Shown: positions 19,901-29,600 of the stretch, piece after piece
Position numbering within the stretch: position 1 is the stretch's first letter
Layout: every line of letters starts with the position of its first letter
Assembly: GCF_001513975.1 (NCBI RefSeq)
Contig: NZ_KQ947991.1
Span: 1 to 64,000, forward strand
Direction of reading: 5' to 3'
DNA length: 64,000 nucleotides
DNA from: Streptomyces curacoi
Lineage (GTDB): Bacteria > Actinomycetota > Actinomycetes > Streptomycetales > Streptomycetaceae
Translations under genes and position numbers: made by a program
The notes under the pieces: model-generated
Told to the model about the DNA's origin: nothing
Seen by the model: the letters and a program-made list of their open reading frames with translations, nothing else
The model's database searches: none

Positions 19901-20556
19901 ACGTGCCGGACGTAGCGGCGCAGCACAGGCGAGAGGTAGGCGTCGACGACGGCGGTGTCCCCGCGCGGCACGAGCTTCATCAGCGGGCTGACCTCGCTGG
20001 ACAGCGAGATCTGCGGGAAGCCGACGCGGGCGGCGAGCCTTCCGACGGCCTGTTCGTGGGCGGGATGGAGGTGGCTGTGCATGCAGACCACGGCGACGGC
20101 GCGGATCCCGTCGTCGTACGCCTCCTGAAGAGGACCGGTGAGGGCGTCCAGGTCGGGGGCGTGCAGGACGGTGCCGTCGGCGGCGATGCGTTCGTCGACC
20201 TCGACGACGCGTTCGTACAGCAGCTCGGGGAGTTCGATGCGGCGGGCGAAGATGTGGGGGCGGTTCTGGTAGGCGATGCGCAGGGCGTCGCGGAAGCCAC
20301 GGGTGACGACCAGCAGGGTCCGCTCGCCCTTGCGTTCGAGGAGGGCGTTCGTGGCGACCGTCGTGCCCATGCGGACGGCCTCGATGGTGTCCGGGGAGCC
20401 GTCCAGGAGCTCGCGTACGCCGGCGACGGCCGCGTCGGAGTATCGCGCCGGATTCTCCGACAGCAGCTTGTGCGTCAGCAGGCGGCCGTCCGGGCGTCGC
20501 GCGACGATGTCCGTGAAGGTGCCGCCTCGGTCGACCCAGAACTGCCAGCCGGTCAC
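16918..20556 (-). CDS. OplAH-type ATP-dependent 5-oxoprolinase / hydantoinase (HyuA-HyuB fusion)
   Basis: A 1212-residue fused enzyme: HyuA half (1-670) with actin-like ATPase loops DRGGTFTDIVAR near the start and GFDMGGTSTDVSHF near 270, then HyuB half (about 690-1200) ending GGGGYGPPSPDP. Single-chain members open 5-oxoproline to glutamate with ATP, or hydrolyse hydantoins or N-methylhydantoin; the sequence alone does not settle which. Full length suggests activity. It starts with GTG 24 bases after cvnC, reads in the same direction, and its last codons contain the start and ribosome binding site of cvnD. It therefore appears to be part of the conservon transcript. A separate PxpABC oxoprolinase system lies at 37.0-39.2 kb. 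Confidence 0.92.
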   Translation of the reverse strand: MTGWQFWVDRGGTFTDIVARRPDGRLLTHKLLSENPARYSDAAVAGVRELLDGSPDTIEAVRMGTTVATNALLERKGERTLLVVTRGFRDALRIAYQNRPHIFARRIELPELLYERVVEVDERIAADGTVLHAPDLDALTGPLQEAYDDGIRAVAVVCMHSHLHPAHEQAVGRLAARVGFPQISLSSEVSPLMKLVPRGDTAVVDAYLSPVLRRYVRHVADELRGVRLMFMQSNGGLAEAGQFRGKDAILSGPAGGIVGMARMSQLAGYDRVIGFDMGGTSTDVSHFAGDYERVFTTQIAGVRLRAPMLDIHTVAAGGGSVLHFDGSRYRVGPDSAGADPGPACYRGGGPLAVTDANVMLGRIQPAHFPKVFGPDGDQALDEALVRERFSALARDISEHTGDDRTPEQVAEGYLRIAVANIANAVKRISVQKGHDVTRYALSTFGGAGGQHACMVADSLGIRTVLVPPMAGVLSALGIGLADTTAMREQSVEAPLQAASMPGVLKTADGLEAAARRELLDEDIPENRIKVTRRAQLRYDGTDTTLTVELTEPDAMRRAFEERHRATYSFTLDRPIVVEALSVEATGITEPPDLSALAPYEATPEGSPAAPQTVRLHTGGIWRDVPLHRREHLPPGETVTGPAIITEASATTVVDDGWQAAASDDGHLVMERMAITQSSDVDTKADPVLLEVFNNLFMSIAEQMGARLESTAQSVNIKERLDFSCALFDPDGNLVANAPHIPVHLGSMGTSVKEVIRRRGPRMRPGDTYAVNDPYHGGTHLPDVTVITPVFDTASTEGDRILFYVASRGHHAEIGGIAPGSMPANSRTIEEEGILFDNWLLAENGRFREEETLRLLTEAPYPSRNPKTNLADLRAQIAANQKGVDEVARMIEDFGLDVVQAYMRHVQDNAEEAVRRVIDALDDGEYAYETDSGAVIRVRVRVDRENRSATVDFTGTSPQLATNFNAPFSVVNAAVLYVFRTLVADDIPLNDGCLRPLRIIVPPRSMLAPEPPAAVVAGNVETSQAITGALYAALGVQAEGSGTMNNVTFGNERHQYYETVASGSGAGDGFPGAPVVQTHMTNSRLTDPEVLEWRLPVQLDEFAVRRGSGGAGQWRGGDGAVRRIRFHEPMTVSTLSQHRRVPPYGMAGGEPGALGANRVERADGTVTALAGSDSVDVGPGDVLVIETPGGGGYGPPSPDPYQAGEEIDDLRAF

Positions 20557-20580
20557 GTCACTACCCCGCTTCCACGCCGC

Positions 20581-20976
20581 TCACAGCGCCCGCAGGCCGT
20601 TGATCACGTCGCGCAGGATACTCTCGTCCACCAGCTCGGCAGGCGGTACGGGCCGGTTCACATGGACGAATTCCGCGTCCACGAGATCCCCGATGAGGAC
20701 CCGTACGACTCCGATGGGCAGGTCGAGTTCGGCGGAGAGTTCGGCGACGGACTGCGGGGCGTCACGGCACAGTTCGACGATGTCCACGTGCTCCGGGGAC
20801 AGCATCGAGTCCCCTTCCGGATCATCCGCGTGCGGTTCGGCGACGACCACCGCGATCAGGTCGAGGCGGTGCTGGGCCGCACTGGTGGTGCGGCCGCGCG
20901 TCATGGCGTACGGACGGACGACCGGCCCGGCCTCGTCGTCGAACCAGTGGCTTCTTCCCTGACCGTCAGCGCTCAT
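20581..20976 (-). CDS. cvnC: Conservon DUF742 protein (CvnC)
   Basis: A 131-residue DUF742 protein, the third member of the conservon. The C-terminal half carries the winged-helix-like signature DIVELCRDAPQSVAELSAEL followed by PIGVVRVLIGDL. Family members are thought to link the roadblock protein and GTPase to the kinase-like CvnA. It begins nine bases after cvnB ends. Confidence 0.93.
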   Translation of the reverse strand: MSADGQGRSHWFDDEAGPVVRPYAMTRGRTTSAAQHRLDLIAVVVAEPHADDPEGDSMLSPEHVDIVELCRDAPQSVAELSAELDLPIGVVRVLIGDLVDAEFVHVNRPVPPAELVDESILRDVINGLRAL

Positions 20977-20985
20977 GCCACCCCA

Positions 20986-21423
20986 CTACCCGCCGGAGGG
21001 CAGATCGGTGCGCGGAGCGGTGCCCAGATGCACGCCGACCCGCTTGACGAGGAGCGTCATCTCGTATGCGACCTGGCCGACGTCCGAGTCGGCGTCCGAG
21101 AGCACGGCGAGGCAGCTGCCGTCACCGGCGGCCGTGACGAACAGGAAGGCGTCATCGAGTTCGACGACCGTCTGCCGGACGCTGCCCGCCTCGAAGTGGC
21201 GGCCCACGCCCTTGGCGAGGCTGTGGAACCCGGACGCGACGGCGGCCAGGTGCTCGCTGTCCTCGCGCGTCAGATCCTTGGACACCCCCGTCGGCAGGCC
21301 GTCGCCGGAGAGCACGACGGCCTTGCGGATGCTGGCGACGCGATCCACCAGGTCGTCGAGAAGCCAGTTGAGCTCGCCGGATTGGTTGGTCGCGATGTGG
21401 CCGGTCGCCTTCGGTGCGGTCAT
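20986..21423 (-). CDS. cvnB: Conservon roadblock/LC7 protein (CvnB)
   Basis: A 145-residue roadblock/LC7-domain protein (LNWLLDDLVDRVASIRKAVVLSGDGL...) of the type that regulates small GTPases in conservons, here presumably CvnD. Its ATG overlaps the cvnA stop (ATGA, 21420-21423), showing translational coupling. Confidence 0.94.
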   Translation of the reverse strand: MTAPKATGHIATNQSGELNWLLDDLVDRVASIRKAVVLSGDGLPTGVSKDLTREDSEHLAAVASGFHSLAKGVGRHFEAGSVRQTVVELDDAFLFVTAAGDGSCLAVLSDADSDVGQVAYEMTLLVKRVGVHLGTAPRTDLPSGG

Positions 21424-24275
21424 CGACCGTCCCCCTTAGTCGTTCCTTGTGGTGCTGAGCCGCTGTGGGCGCCATCGCCCGCGGCGTTCTCCTGGCGGCC
21501 GCGCTGCCAGCCGCGCTGGAGCGAGGCCATTCGGCTGCGTACCTCGTCCGCGTCCCGCTCGGCGACCTCCGTCGTGTCCTCGGCACGCCGTGCGGGGCCC
21601 TGCTTGAGCTGGGGAGCCAGGCTGGCCTGTCGTACGCGCCGGGGCAGCGGCCCCGTGCCGGTGCCGGTCTCCCGCTGTGGGTCGGCCGTGCCCCGCGTGG
21701 TGTCGTCGGGCCCGCTCGACGCGATCGCGGGGCGTCGCGTGCGCCTCGGCAGGGCCGGTGGCTCCGGCGGCTCGCCGCCGCGGCCGTGTCCGGCAGTGGG
21801 CGGAGCGCCGGCGCGGTCACCGATCCGGTCGGGTGCACCGGCCGCGTTGCCACGGGGTCCCGTACCGCGGCGGCGGCTCGGCAGCGGAGCCAGGCCGTTC
21901 GGCTCCGGACGGCCGGGGCCTGTCGACGGCTCCGGGTCCGCGTCCTGTCGCCGGGAGCGCTGCTCGGTGACCGGGCGTCCGTGCGAACTGACCAGCTTGG
22001 GTGTCCTGCGGCGGGGCAGCGGGACCGGGGCGCTCACATCGTCGTCCCGTTCGGCGGGGTCCGGTCCGCCATGGAGGCCGACGGCGGAGTGCGGTTCACC
22101 GAGCGGGTCTGCCGCCTCGTCCTCCAGCCGGGCGAGGGTGCGACGCGGACGGAAGAGACCGCCGCGTTCGCCGTCCTCGTCGTCGAGCGCGTCCGGGAAG
22201 TCGCTGAGGGCGTCGAGGTCGACGGGTGCCTCCAGCTCGACCGGGCCGTCCAGGAGCGAGGCGGGGAGGCCGGGCACACGGACCGGCACCTGGGAGAGGG
22301 CGGCCCGGCGCACCTCCTCCAGCTCGGCCTCCTTCGAGGGCGTGGGCCGGTCGAGGCGGAATCCGATGCCGTTGGTGTCCGGGATGTCGTCGGTGAGCAG
22401 CGCGTCGGGGATGAAGACGACGGCGGTGGTGCCGCCGTACGGCGACGGCTGCAGCGAGACCCGGACGTTCTGCCGCTGGGCGAGCCGGCTGACGACGAAC
22501 AGGCCGAGCCGGTCGGTGTCGGACAACTCGAACTCGGGCGTCTCGGCGAGCCGGAGGTTGGCGTCCAGCAGCGCGTCGGCCGCCATACCCAGGCCGCGGT
22601 CGTGGATCTCCAGGGTGAAGCCGTTGGCGACCCGCTCGCCCAGCACCTGGACGGCGGTGTGCGGCGGGGAGAACACGGTGGCGTTCTCCAGGAGTTCGGC
22701 CACGAGGTGGGTGAGGTCGGCGACGGCAGGTCCGGTCACGGCGACGCGGGGCAGACGGCGGACCTCGATGCGCTCGTAGTCCTCGACCTCGGCGACCGCG
22801 GCGCGCACGACGTCCATGAGCTGGACGGGCTTGCGCCACTGCCGGGAGGGGGCGGCGCCGGAGAGGATCACCAGGCCTTCCGCGTGCCGGCGCATACGGG
22901 TCGTCAGGTGGTCGAGGCGGAACAGGTCGGCGAGTTCGTCGGTGTCCTCGGTGCGGCGTTCCATGGTGTCGAGGAGCGTGAGCTGCTTGTGGAGCAGGAC
23001 CTGGCTGCGGCGGGCGAGGTTGACGAAGACCTCGGAGACACCGGCGCGCAGTTCGGCCTGTTTGACGGCGGCCTCGACGGCGGCGCGCTGCAGGGTGTTG
23101 AGGGCCTGGCCGACCTCGCCGATCTCGTTCTTGTCGTACTCCAGGCGTGGGACCTCGGTCTCCACGTCGACCTGTTCGCCTGCGGAGAGGCGGCGCATCA
23201 CGCTCGGCAGCCGTACGCCGGACGCCTCGTGGGCCTCCAGCCGCAGCTGCCGCAGATCGCGGATGAGGCTGCGGCCGATGCGCACGGACAGGAAGAGCGA
23301 GAACAGCAGGGCCAGCAGACCGAGGACGCCGGCGACGGCCGCCTTGATGATGACGCCCATCGCGACGGGGCGGACTCGGTCCTGGTACCGGGCGCCCGCC
23401 TCGTCGTTGAGTTTGCTGAGCTCGCCGAGGACGCTGCCGGCGGCGGTGTCCCAGCTCTTGGCGTCGACCTTGCTGGGCCTGCCGGGCTGGGAGGAGATGA
23501 CGGCCTGTTCGGCGACGCCCAGCGGAGCGGTGGAGGCGCTCTTCCAGAAGCGCTCGTAGCGTTCACGCTCGTTCGTGGGCAGGTCCGCCAGGCTGATGTC
23601 GTACATGAGGGTGCGCTGGGCGACGAGGTCGGAGACGCCGCGTATCTCGTCCCGGGAGAGCTTCCCGACCACGAGGGCGGAACTGAGCAGCGCGTCCTCG
23701 CGGGAGAGGAGTTCGCGGGCACGGGTGACGTTGAGGAGGGCGCGGGCCTGCTTGTCCATCGCCACGCTGTCGATCCCGTCGAGGGAGCCCAGCAGGGCGT
23801 AGCAGGGGTCGACGAGCCGGTTGTAGAGGTCGAGGGCCTTGGAGCGGGTCACCGTTCCGTCCTCGACGCTGCGGCGAAGTGGGTTGATGCCGTCGAAGGC
23901 GTCCAGTACCGCGGTGAGGCGCTCGGCGTCGCTCTCGTCCATCCCGTCGCGGACGTCTGGGTCCTTGGCGTTCTTGCGGATCTCGGCGACGGCGGTGTCG
24001 GTGGCGCTCCGGGTGGCCCGCAGCGCGGAGAGCGCGTCCGAGGCCCGGGGATCGGCGAGGTAGACGAGGGCCTGGCGGCGTTCCTGCTGCAGGACGCGGA
24101 CGGCGTCCTCGGTGGAGTAGCCGATCTTCTCGACGAGGGCCGACACGGTGAACAGCTGGGCCACACCTCGCCCCGTGAGTACCGTGGCGAAGCCCCAGAT
24201 CGCGGTCAGGGACACCAGCGGCACGAGAAGCAGCGCCACCATCTTCCGGCGGATCGACTTCCCGCGAAAGCGCAT
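21420..24275 (-). CDS. cvnA: Conservon sensor-kinase-like membrane protein (CvnA)
   Basis: A 951-residue protein with a short cytoplasmic start, TM1 (about 12-33), an extracellular nitrate/sulphonate-sensor-like helical region (to about 295), TM2 (about 297-325), a HAMP-like linker, a helix-rich region, and a HATPase domain (ELLENATVFSPP about 526, DRGLGM, GLFVVSRLAQR). It ends in a 300-residue Pro/Arg-rich disordered tail with many basic patches. No classical H-box with phosphorylatable His is obvious, as usual for CvnA. The ATG at 24275 is chosen because GGGGGAGG lies just upstream; the frame extends 13 codons further without one. It is the first gene of the conservon. Confidence 0.92.
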   Translation of the reverse strand: MRFRGKSIRRKMVALLLVPLVSLTAIWGFATVLTGRGVAQLFTVSALVEKIGYSTEDAVRVLQQERRQALVYLADPRASDALSALRATRSATDTAVAEIRKNAKDPDVRDGMDESDAERLTAVLDAFDGINPLRRSVEDGTVTRSKALDLYNRLVDPCYALLGSLDGIDSVAMDKQARALLNVTRARELLSREDALLSSALVVGKLSRDEIRGVSDLVAQRTLMYDISLADLPTNERERYERFWKSASTAPLGVAEQAVISSQPGRPSKVDAKSWDTAAGSVLGELSKLNDEAGARYQDRVRPVAMGVIIKAAVAGVLGLLALLFSLFLSVRIGRSLIRDLRQLRLEAHEASGVRLPSVMRRLSAGEQVDVETEVPRLEYDKNEIGEVGQALNTLQRAAVEAAVKQAELRAGVSEVFVNLARRSQVLLHKQLTLLDTMERRTEDTDELADLFRLDHLTTRMRRHAEGLVILSGAAPSRQWRKPVQLMDVVRAAVAEVEDYERIEVRRLPRVAVTGPAVADLTHLVAELLENATVFSPPHTAVQVLGERVANGFTLEIHDRGLGMAADALLDANLRLAETPEFELSDTDRLGLFVVSRLAQRQNVRVSLQPSPYGGTTAVVFIPDALLTDDIPDTNGIGFRLDRPTPSKEAELEEVRRAALSQVPVRVPGLPASLLDGPVELEAPVDLDALSDFPDALDDEDGERGGLFRPRRTLARLEDEAADPLGEPHSAVGLHGGPDPAERDDDVSAPVPLPRRRTPKLVSSHGRPVTEQRSRRQDADPEPSTGPGRPEPNGLAPLPSRRRGTGPRGNAAGAPDRIGDRAGAPPTAGHGRGGEPPEPPALPRRTRRPAIASSGPDDTTRGTADPQRETGTGTGPLPRRVRQASLAPQLKQGPARRAEDTTEVAERDADEVRSRMASLQRGWQRGRQENAAGDGAHSGSAPQGTTKGDGR

Positions 24276-24693
24276 GGCCTCCCCCAGCTCAAACCCCCAC
24301 CGGTCAGGGGGCACACCTGTGCGTCAACAATTGGCGCGAGCCTACTACCGACGCACAAGTAACTCGAAGAGGGATCCGGAACCTGAACTTCCGCTCCGGG
24401 GGCGAGACGTGGGGAGTTGTCCGGGCATTGGGGGAGATTGCCTCCCGCGATCCCACGACGCCCTCATGGACGGATCCGGCCGGTCTCCCGGGCCAGTTGG
24501 CCGGAAATTTATCTTCCCTGGGAATCTTCAGGCCGCGTCGATCGTCCTTCTCTACGGGAGATGGGGGCGGAATGGGCCACAGGAGCCGCATCCCGTCCCC
24601 GGGCGGCGTAAAACAGCGCAAGCCGGGCAACCACTGGGGAGCCGAGTCTTCGGACACGGGGCGAGCGGTCTGCTGGCAGTGGGGAGTGACACG
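24276..24693. other. Divergent intergenic region between cvnA and a small membrane protein gene
   Basis: No gene is supported here. Two features stand out. An inverted repeat TGTGCGTC (24318-24325) / GACGCACA (24350-24357) lies 40-80 bases upstream of cvnA. GGAAT (24521-24525) followed 18 bases later by GTC (24544) comes close to an ECF sigma-R-type promoter on the plus strand, where the consensus ends GTT. Confidence 0.4.
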
Positions 24694-24696
24694 GTG

Positions 24697-25338
24697 ATGG
24701 GCACGGCGGAGCGGCGCGAGGCGCCCGAGGACGGCGCGACAGGACAGGCGACGGCGCGACGTGGCCCTGAAGCGCTGGATCGCGACATTCCGGCGGGCGG
24801 GCGCGATGCGGGTGGCAGCCCCGTTGCCGCGGGCGCGAGTGCGGTGGCGGTCGAGCGTGACGTTCCGGTCGGCTCCGGTGACAGGGCGGCCAGGGACGTG
24901 AGGGCGGCCGAAGCCATGGATGGCGGGGCGGCCCGGGAAGGTTCGGCGTACCGGCCGTTGTGGGTGGAGGAGCCCGCCCGGCGGCGCCGGATGCCGGATC
25001 CGGTGCGGACAGCGGCGGTGCGAGCGGTGCTGATCATCGCGGTGACGCTGATCCAGGCGATGGTGGCCTTTCTGTGCACCCTGGCGGAGTCGTGGCTCGC
25101 GTTCCCGATGGTGATCAGCAGTGTGGTCAGCACGGTGGTGGCCACTTGGGGCGCCCTCGACGTCTGGGTGACCCGCCAGGTGTGGAACCAGCGCCACGGC
25201 GTCGTCTCGACGCCGAGCAGCACGGCGCGCTCGCTGCGGCGCGAGCGGCGACGGGCGCGACGACAGGCGCGGGAGGCCGAGCGCACCCAGGAGCGAATAC
25301 GCCGACAGCGTGGGACCGGGCAGTTGTCCCACTCCTGA
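24697..25338 (+). CDS. Hypothetical membrane protein with two hydrophobic spans
   Basis: A 213-residue protein not assigned to a named family. The first 110 residues are Ala/Gly/Arg-rich and probably disordered. Two membrane spans follow: AVRAVLIIAVTLIQAMVAFLC, split at its centre for quoting, and SWLAFPMVISSVVSTVVATWG. The end is a strongly basic Arg-rich tail. GGGGAG precedes a GTG (24694) and this ATG; either could be used. It is divergent from the conservon and may be regulated with it, but that is inference. Confidence 0.7.
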   Translation: MGTAERREAPEDGATGQATARRGPEALDRDIPAGGRDAGGSPVAAGASAVAVERDVPVGSGDRAARDVRAAEAMDGGAAREGSAYRPLWVEEPARRRRMPDPVRTAAVRAVLIIAVTLIQAMVAFLCTLAESWLAFPMVISSVVSTVVATWGALDVWVTRQVWNQRHGVVSTPSSTARSLRRERRRARRQAREAERTQERIRRQRGTGQLSHS

Positions 25339-25495
25339 ACCGGCTGGGAGGGTCCGTCGCTGAGGGCTGAGTGAGCGTCATCCGGCATGCTGGCCATGCC
25401 TGACCACGCTTGACCACACCTGGCCAACCAGGCCGCCCAGCGGCTCCTAGAGCGCGTCGCGGACCGGCCCGCATCCGCCGACAGGAGACGCCCGC

Positions 25496-26647
25496 ATGTC
25501 CCCCACCCACGACGTGATCGTGATCGGTCTCGGCGGCATGGGCAGCGCCGCCGCCCACCACCTGTCCGCACGCGGCGCCCGCGTCCTCGGTCTGGAGAAG
25601 TTCAGCCCGGTGCACAACCGCGGCTCCAGTCACGGCGGTTCACGGATCACCCGGCAGTCCTACTTCGAGGACCCGGCGTACGTCCCGCTGCTGCTGCGCG
25701 CCTACGAGCTGTACGACGGCCTGGAGCGGGCCACCGGCCGGGACATCGCCACGCTCTGCGGCGGCGTCATGGTCGGCCGCCCCGACACGCCGGCCGTCTC
25801 CGGCTCCCTGCGCGCGGCCCGGCAGTGGGACCTGCCGCACGAGGTGCTGGACGCGAAGGAGATCCGCCGCCGCTTCCCGACGTTCGCACCGAGGGACGAC
25901 GAGGTGGCGTTCCACGAGCGCAAAGCCGGTCTCCTCCGGCCCGAGAACACCGTCGCCGCCCATCTTCAGCTGGCCGCCCGGCAGGGCGCCGACCTTCACT
26001 TCGACGAGCCGATGACGCGCTGGGAGCCGTACCAGGACGGCGTCCGCGTACACACCGCCGAGAACACCTACACCGCAGGCCAGTTGGTGATCTGCCCGGG
26101 CGCCTGGGCGCCTCAGTTGCTGACCGATCTCGGGGTGCCGTTCACCATCGAGCGGCAGGTCATGTACTGGTTCCAGCCCGAGCGAGACATCGAGCCCTTC
26201 CTGCCCGAGCGCCACCCCATCTACATCTGGGAGGACGCGGCCGGCGTCCAGGTCTACGGCTTCCCCGCCATCGACGGCCCCAACGGCGGCGCCAAGGTCG
26301 CCTTCTTCCGCAAGGGGGAGATCACCACCCCGGAGACCATCGACCGGACCGTGTACGACCATGAGGTCCGGGCCATGGCGGACCACTTGTCCGGCTGCGT
26401 CCCGGACCTGCCCGGTACCTTCCTCAAGGCCGCGACCTGCATGTACTCGATCACGCCCGACCAGCACTTCGTCATCGCCCGCCACCCCGCGCACCCGGAG
26501 TCGGTCACCGTGGCCTGCGGGTTCTCCGGGCATGGCTTCAAGTTCGTGCCCGTCGTCGGCGAGATCCTCGCCGACCTGGCTCTGACCGGCAGCACCGAGC
26601 ACCCCATCGGTCTGTTCGACCCAGCTCGCCTCGCCGCCCCCCGCTAG
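25496..26647 (+). CDS. N-methyl amino acid oxidase (monomeric sarcosine oxidase / N-methyltryptophan oxidase family)
   Basis: A 383-residue FAD-dependent oxidase. It has the dinucleotide fold VIVIGLGGMGSAAAHHL at the start, SSHGGSRITR as in MSOX, and CMYSITPD with C315, the residue that binds FAD covalently in MSOX. A reasonable role is oxidative demethylation of sarcosine or another secondary amine with release of formaldehyde and H2O2. AGGAGA precedes the ATG. Its stop TAG overlaps the stop of the convergent SMC gene within CTAG. Confidence 0.92.
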   Translation: MSPTHDVIVIGLGGMGSAAAHHLSARGARVLGLEKFSPVHNRGSSHGGSRITRQSYFEDPAYVPLLLRAYELYDGLERATGRDIATLCGGVMVGRPDTPAVSGSLRAARQWDLPHEVLDAKEIRRRFPTFAPRDDEVAFHERKAGLLRPENTVAAHLQLAARQGADLHFDEPMTRWEPYQDGVRVHTAENTYTAGQLVICPGAWAPQLLTDLGVPFTIERQVMYWFQPERDIEPFLPERHPIYIWEDAAGVQVYGFPAIDGPNGGAKVAFFRKGEITTPETIDRTVYDHEVRAMADHLSGCVPDLPGTFLKAATCMYSITPDQHFVIARHPAHPESVTVACGFSGHGFKFVPVVGEILADLALTGSTEHPIGLFDPARLAAPR

Positions 26648-29600
26648 GGCGCTGCGGGCGCCGGTCGTTTGAACATCCGGGTCGCAGTGATCTCGCTGTG
26701 CACCGCTTCACCGGCCGCGGCCTGCTGAGGCAGTCCCGGCCGAAGATGCTCCTCCACCCTGATGTACTTCAGCCCCGCCCTGAGGTCGGCGTCGTTGCGC
26801 AGCCGGATGACCAGCGGGAACTCTGCCAGCGCGGTCGTGTCGAACAGGCCGGTGGTGTAGAGGAGTTGCACGCCCAAGGCGTCCGACACGGCTCGCTGGA
26901 GCTCCAGCAGGTAGGTGGCGTTGGCGCGGCCGATCGGGTTGTCGAGGAACAGCGTCCCGGCATGCCGGTGCCTGTCGCGGCCCCGGTCGTTGGAACGCAG
27001 CGCGGCCATCGTGCAGTACAGGGCGATGGCCGCGGTAAGAAGCTGGCCGCCCGAGAACACGTCGCCCATCTGTCCGACCGGCACGCGCTCGGCGCGCAGC
27101 ACGGCGTCGGGCTTGAGGATCTCCACCGCGACACCCTTCGGCCGGAGCGCCGCCGCGACACCCCGCAGCAACAGCGACATACCGTCGCGCCGCAGGTCGG
27201 AGTTCTTCTTCACGGCTGCCCGCGTCGCCTCGTCGATGACCTCGCCCAGCCGTTCGGTGAGCGTGGCCTGGTCGGGTTCCTCGAAGCGGATGCGCAGGAA
27301 CTCCTGCCCGGACCACTCGCCGAGCCCTTCGGGCAGCCGGGAGAGCCGCTGGGCGGACCGCAGGGTCGCCAGCGCCGACTCCACGAGGCCTCGCAGCCGG
27401 TCCACGATCGAGTCCCGGTTGCGCTCCAGCTGCGCCAACTCGTCGGTGAGCACCCGGAGTCGGGGCGCGAAGGCGTCCGCCCACTTCTGCGCGTGCTCGG
27501 GCAGCGCGGAGGCGGGCAGCTCGCGGATCTGCTGGCGAGCGGGGGTGCGGACCTGTTCGTAGCGCGTGGAGTTGGCGTGCCGTACGAGTACGTCGCTCGC
27601 CTCACGCACGGCGGCCTCGGCGGCCGACAGGTCGGCGGCGCAGCCGCGTAGCGACCGGCGGGCCTCGGCGGCGGACTGCCGGGCCTCCTCCAGGCTGCCG
27701 GGGTACGGCTCCGGCTCCTCGTGCTCCTCGTCCGTGGTGTGTTCGCGCAGCAGGTCGCGCAGCATCGCGGCGATCTCGTCGAAGCCGCTCGCCGCGTCCT
27801 CGGCGGCGCGGTGGGCTTCGAGGAGCTCGGCGTGTGCCTCGCGGGCCTGTGCCAACGCCTCGGTGCGAGAGGCGAGTTCGGTGGTCGCGGTGCGCAGCAG
27901 GGCCTGCGCGTGCTCGGCGTCGCGCGGCTGGAGTTCCTCGGCCAGCTCGGTGTGCGCCTCGCCGTCCTCGGGCGCGTGCCGCTCCGCCTCGCCGCGCAGG
28001 CGCCCGAGCTGCTCGCTCGCGCTGGACATCCGGGTCTCCAGGAGCTGGACCAGCTCCTCCGCGCGCGCAGCAGCCGCCTGCCGGGAGGGCCCGTCGGAGC
28101 CGTCGGGCGACTGAAGGAGCTGTTCGGCCCGGGTGCGGACCTTGTTGCTGAGCCGGTCCAGCTCCGCGCGCGCCGCGCTCTCGTCGCTCTCCGCGCGGGC
28201 CTGCTCGGCGCGCAGATCGGCGCCGACGCCGACCTTCTCGTACACCTGGGAGGCGGCCCGGTACGCCTCGCGCAGGGCGGGCAGGGACGCCTTCGGGGCG
28301 TCCGCGTCGGTGTCCGGTACGTCGTCCGGGGCACCCGCGATCTCCGAGCGCTCGGCGCGCAGGGCACGGGCGGTGCGGCGGGCGTCGTCGGCGGCGCGCT
28401 GGGCGGCGCGGCGGTCCTCGTCGGCGGCGCGGGCGCGCTCCAGGCAGGCCTGGGCGCGGGCCTCGGACTCGGTGGCCTCGTCGGCGAGTTCGCGCAGCTT
28501 GACCTGCCAGCCGGCCCGCTCCCGCAGCCGGAAGGCAAGTCCGGCGAGGGCGTCGGCGGCGCGCCGGGCCTTCTGCGCGGCCTCCTGGCGCTCGTCGCGG
28601 ACCTGGGCGGCCTCGGCGGCGGCTTCGTCGGCCTCGGCCCGCACGGTCCGCGCCTCGGCCAGCTCGGCCTCGGACTCCTCGGCGAACTCGCGCGCGTCCC
28701 GGGCCGCCTGGGCCAGCTCCACCAGCCGTCCGGCCGGGCAGCCGGTCCGCCATGAGGCGAGTCGTGCCGCCAGCTCCCGGTCCTTGCCGAGCCGCGCGGC
28801 GAGCGTGCGGATCTCCTCGTCCCGCTCGGTCGCCCGGGCGCGCAGCGCCTGCCGTTCCTCGTCGGCGGCGTGCTCGTCGTGCATGGCGGGGTTCGGCGGC
28901 ACGAGGAAGACGTCACCGTCCTGCGCCTCGGGCGCGGGCGTCGGGGCGAGCAGCGCGGCGGCCGTACCGACCGCGACGGCCGACCGGGGCAGCAGGGCGG
29001 CGTCGCTCAGCGCCTCGCGGGCACGGGCGTGCGTGTCCGGGTCGGTGATGATCACGCCGTCGACCAGCTCGGGCCGGGCGGCCAGCACGCGCGCGTGGTC
29101 GGCGGGGTCGACGGCCTGGGCGAGGTAGCGCCAGCCCGGCAGCGCGGGGATGCCCTGCTCGCCGAGGAACTCCACGGTGGCCAGCACGTCCGGGCCGGGC
29201 GGCAGCAGTCCGCCGTCACCGAGCGCGCCCAGGATCCGGGAGTCGTCGGCGGCGGCCGTACGCAGTTCGAAGAGCTGCCGCTCGGCGCCGGAGACGGCGT
29301 CGTCGAGCAGCTCGCGCAACTCGTCGGCGAAGCGGTCCAGCTCCTCCGGGGTGAGGGCGCCTTCGGTGAAGGCACTCGCGACGGCGCCCTTGGCGTCGTC
29401 GCCCCCCGATCGGGGAGCGGGCACGGTCCCGCGCTTCGCGCCCGATTCGCCGGCGAGGCCGAGCAGTTCCGCGAGCCGCTCCTCCGCCGCCAGGCTCTCG
29501 GCGAGCCGGCGCTCCGCCTCGTACGACCGCTCCGCCGCCGCGGCGGCGTCCGCCGCGCGGGCGGCAGTCAGCTCGGCACGGGACTCGGCCGAGGCCGCCT

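Noticed and set aside
18220..22779. Plus-strand open frame of 1519 codons
   Set aside because: It is antisense to the oxoprolinase, cvnC, cvnB and cvnA, all of which have clear motifs; it is a third-position GC shadow with no domain likeness.
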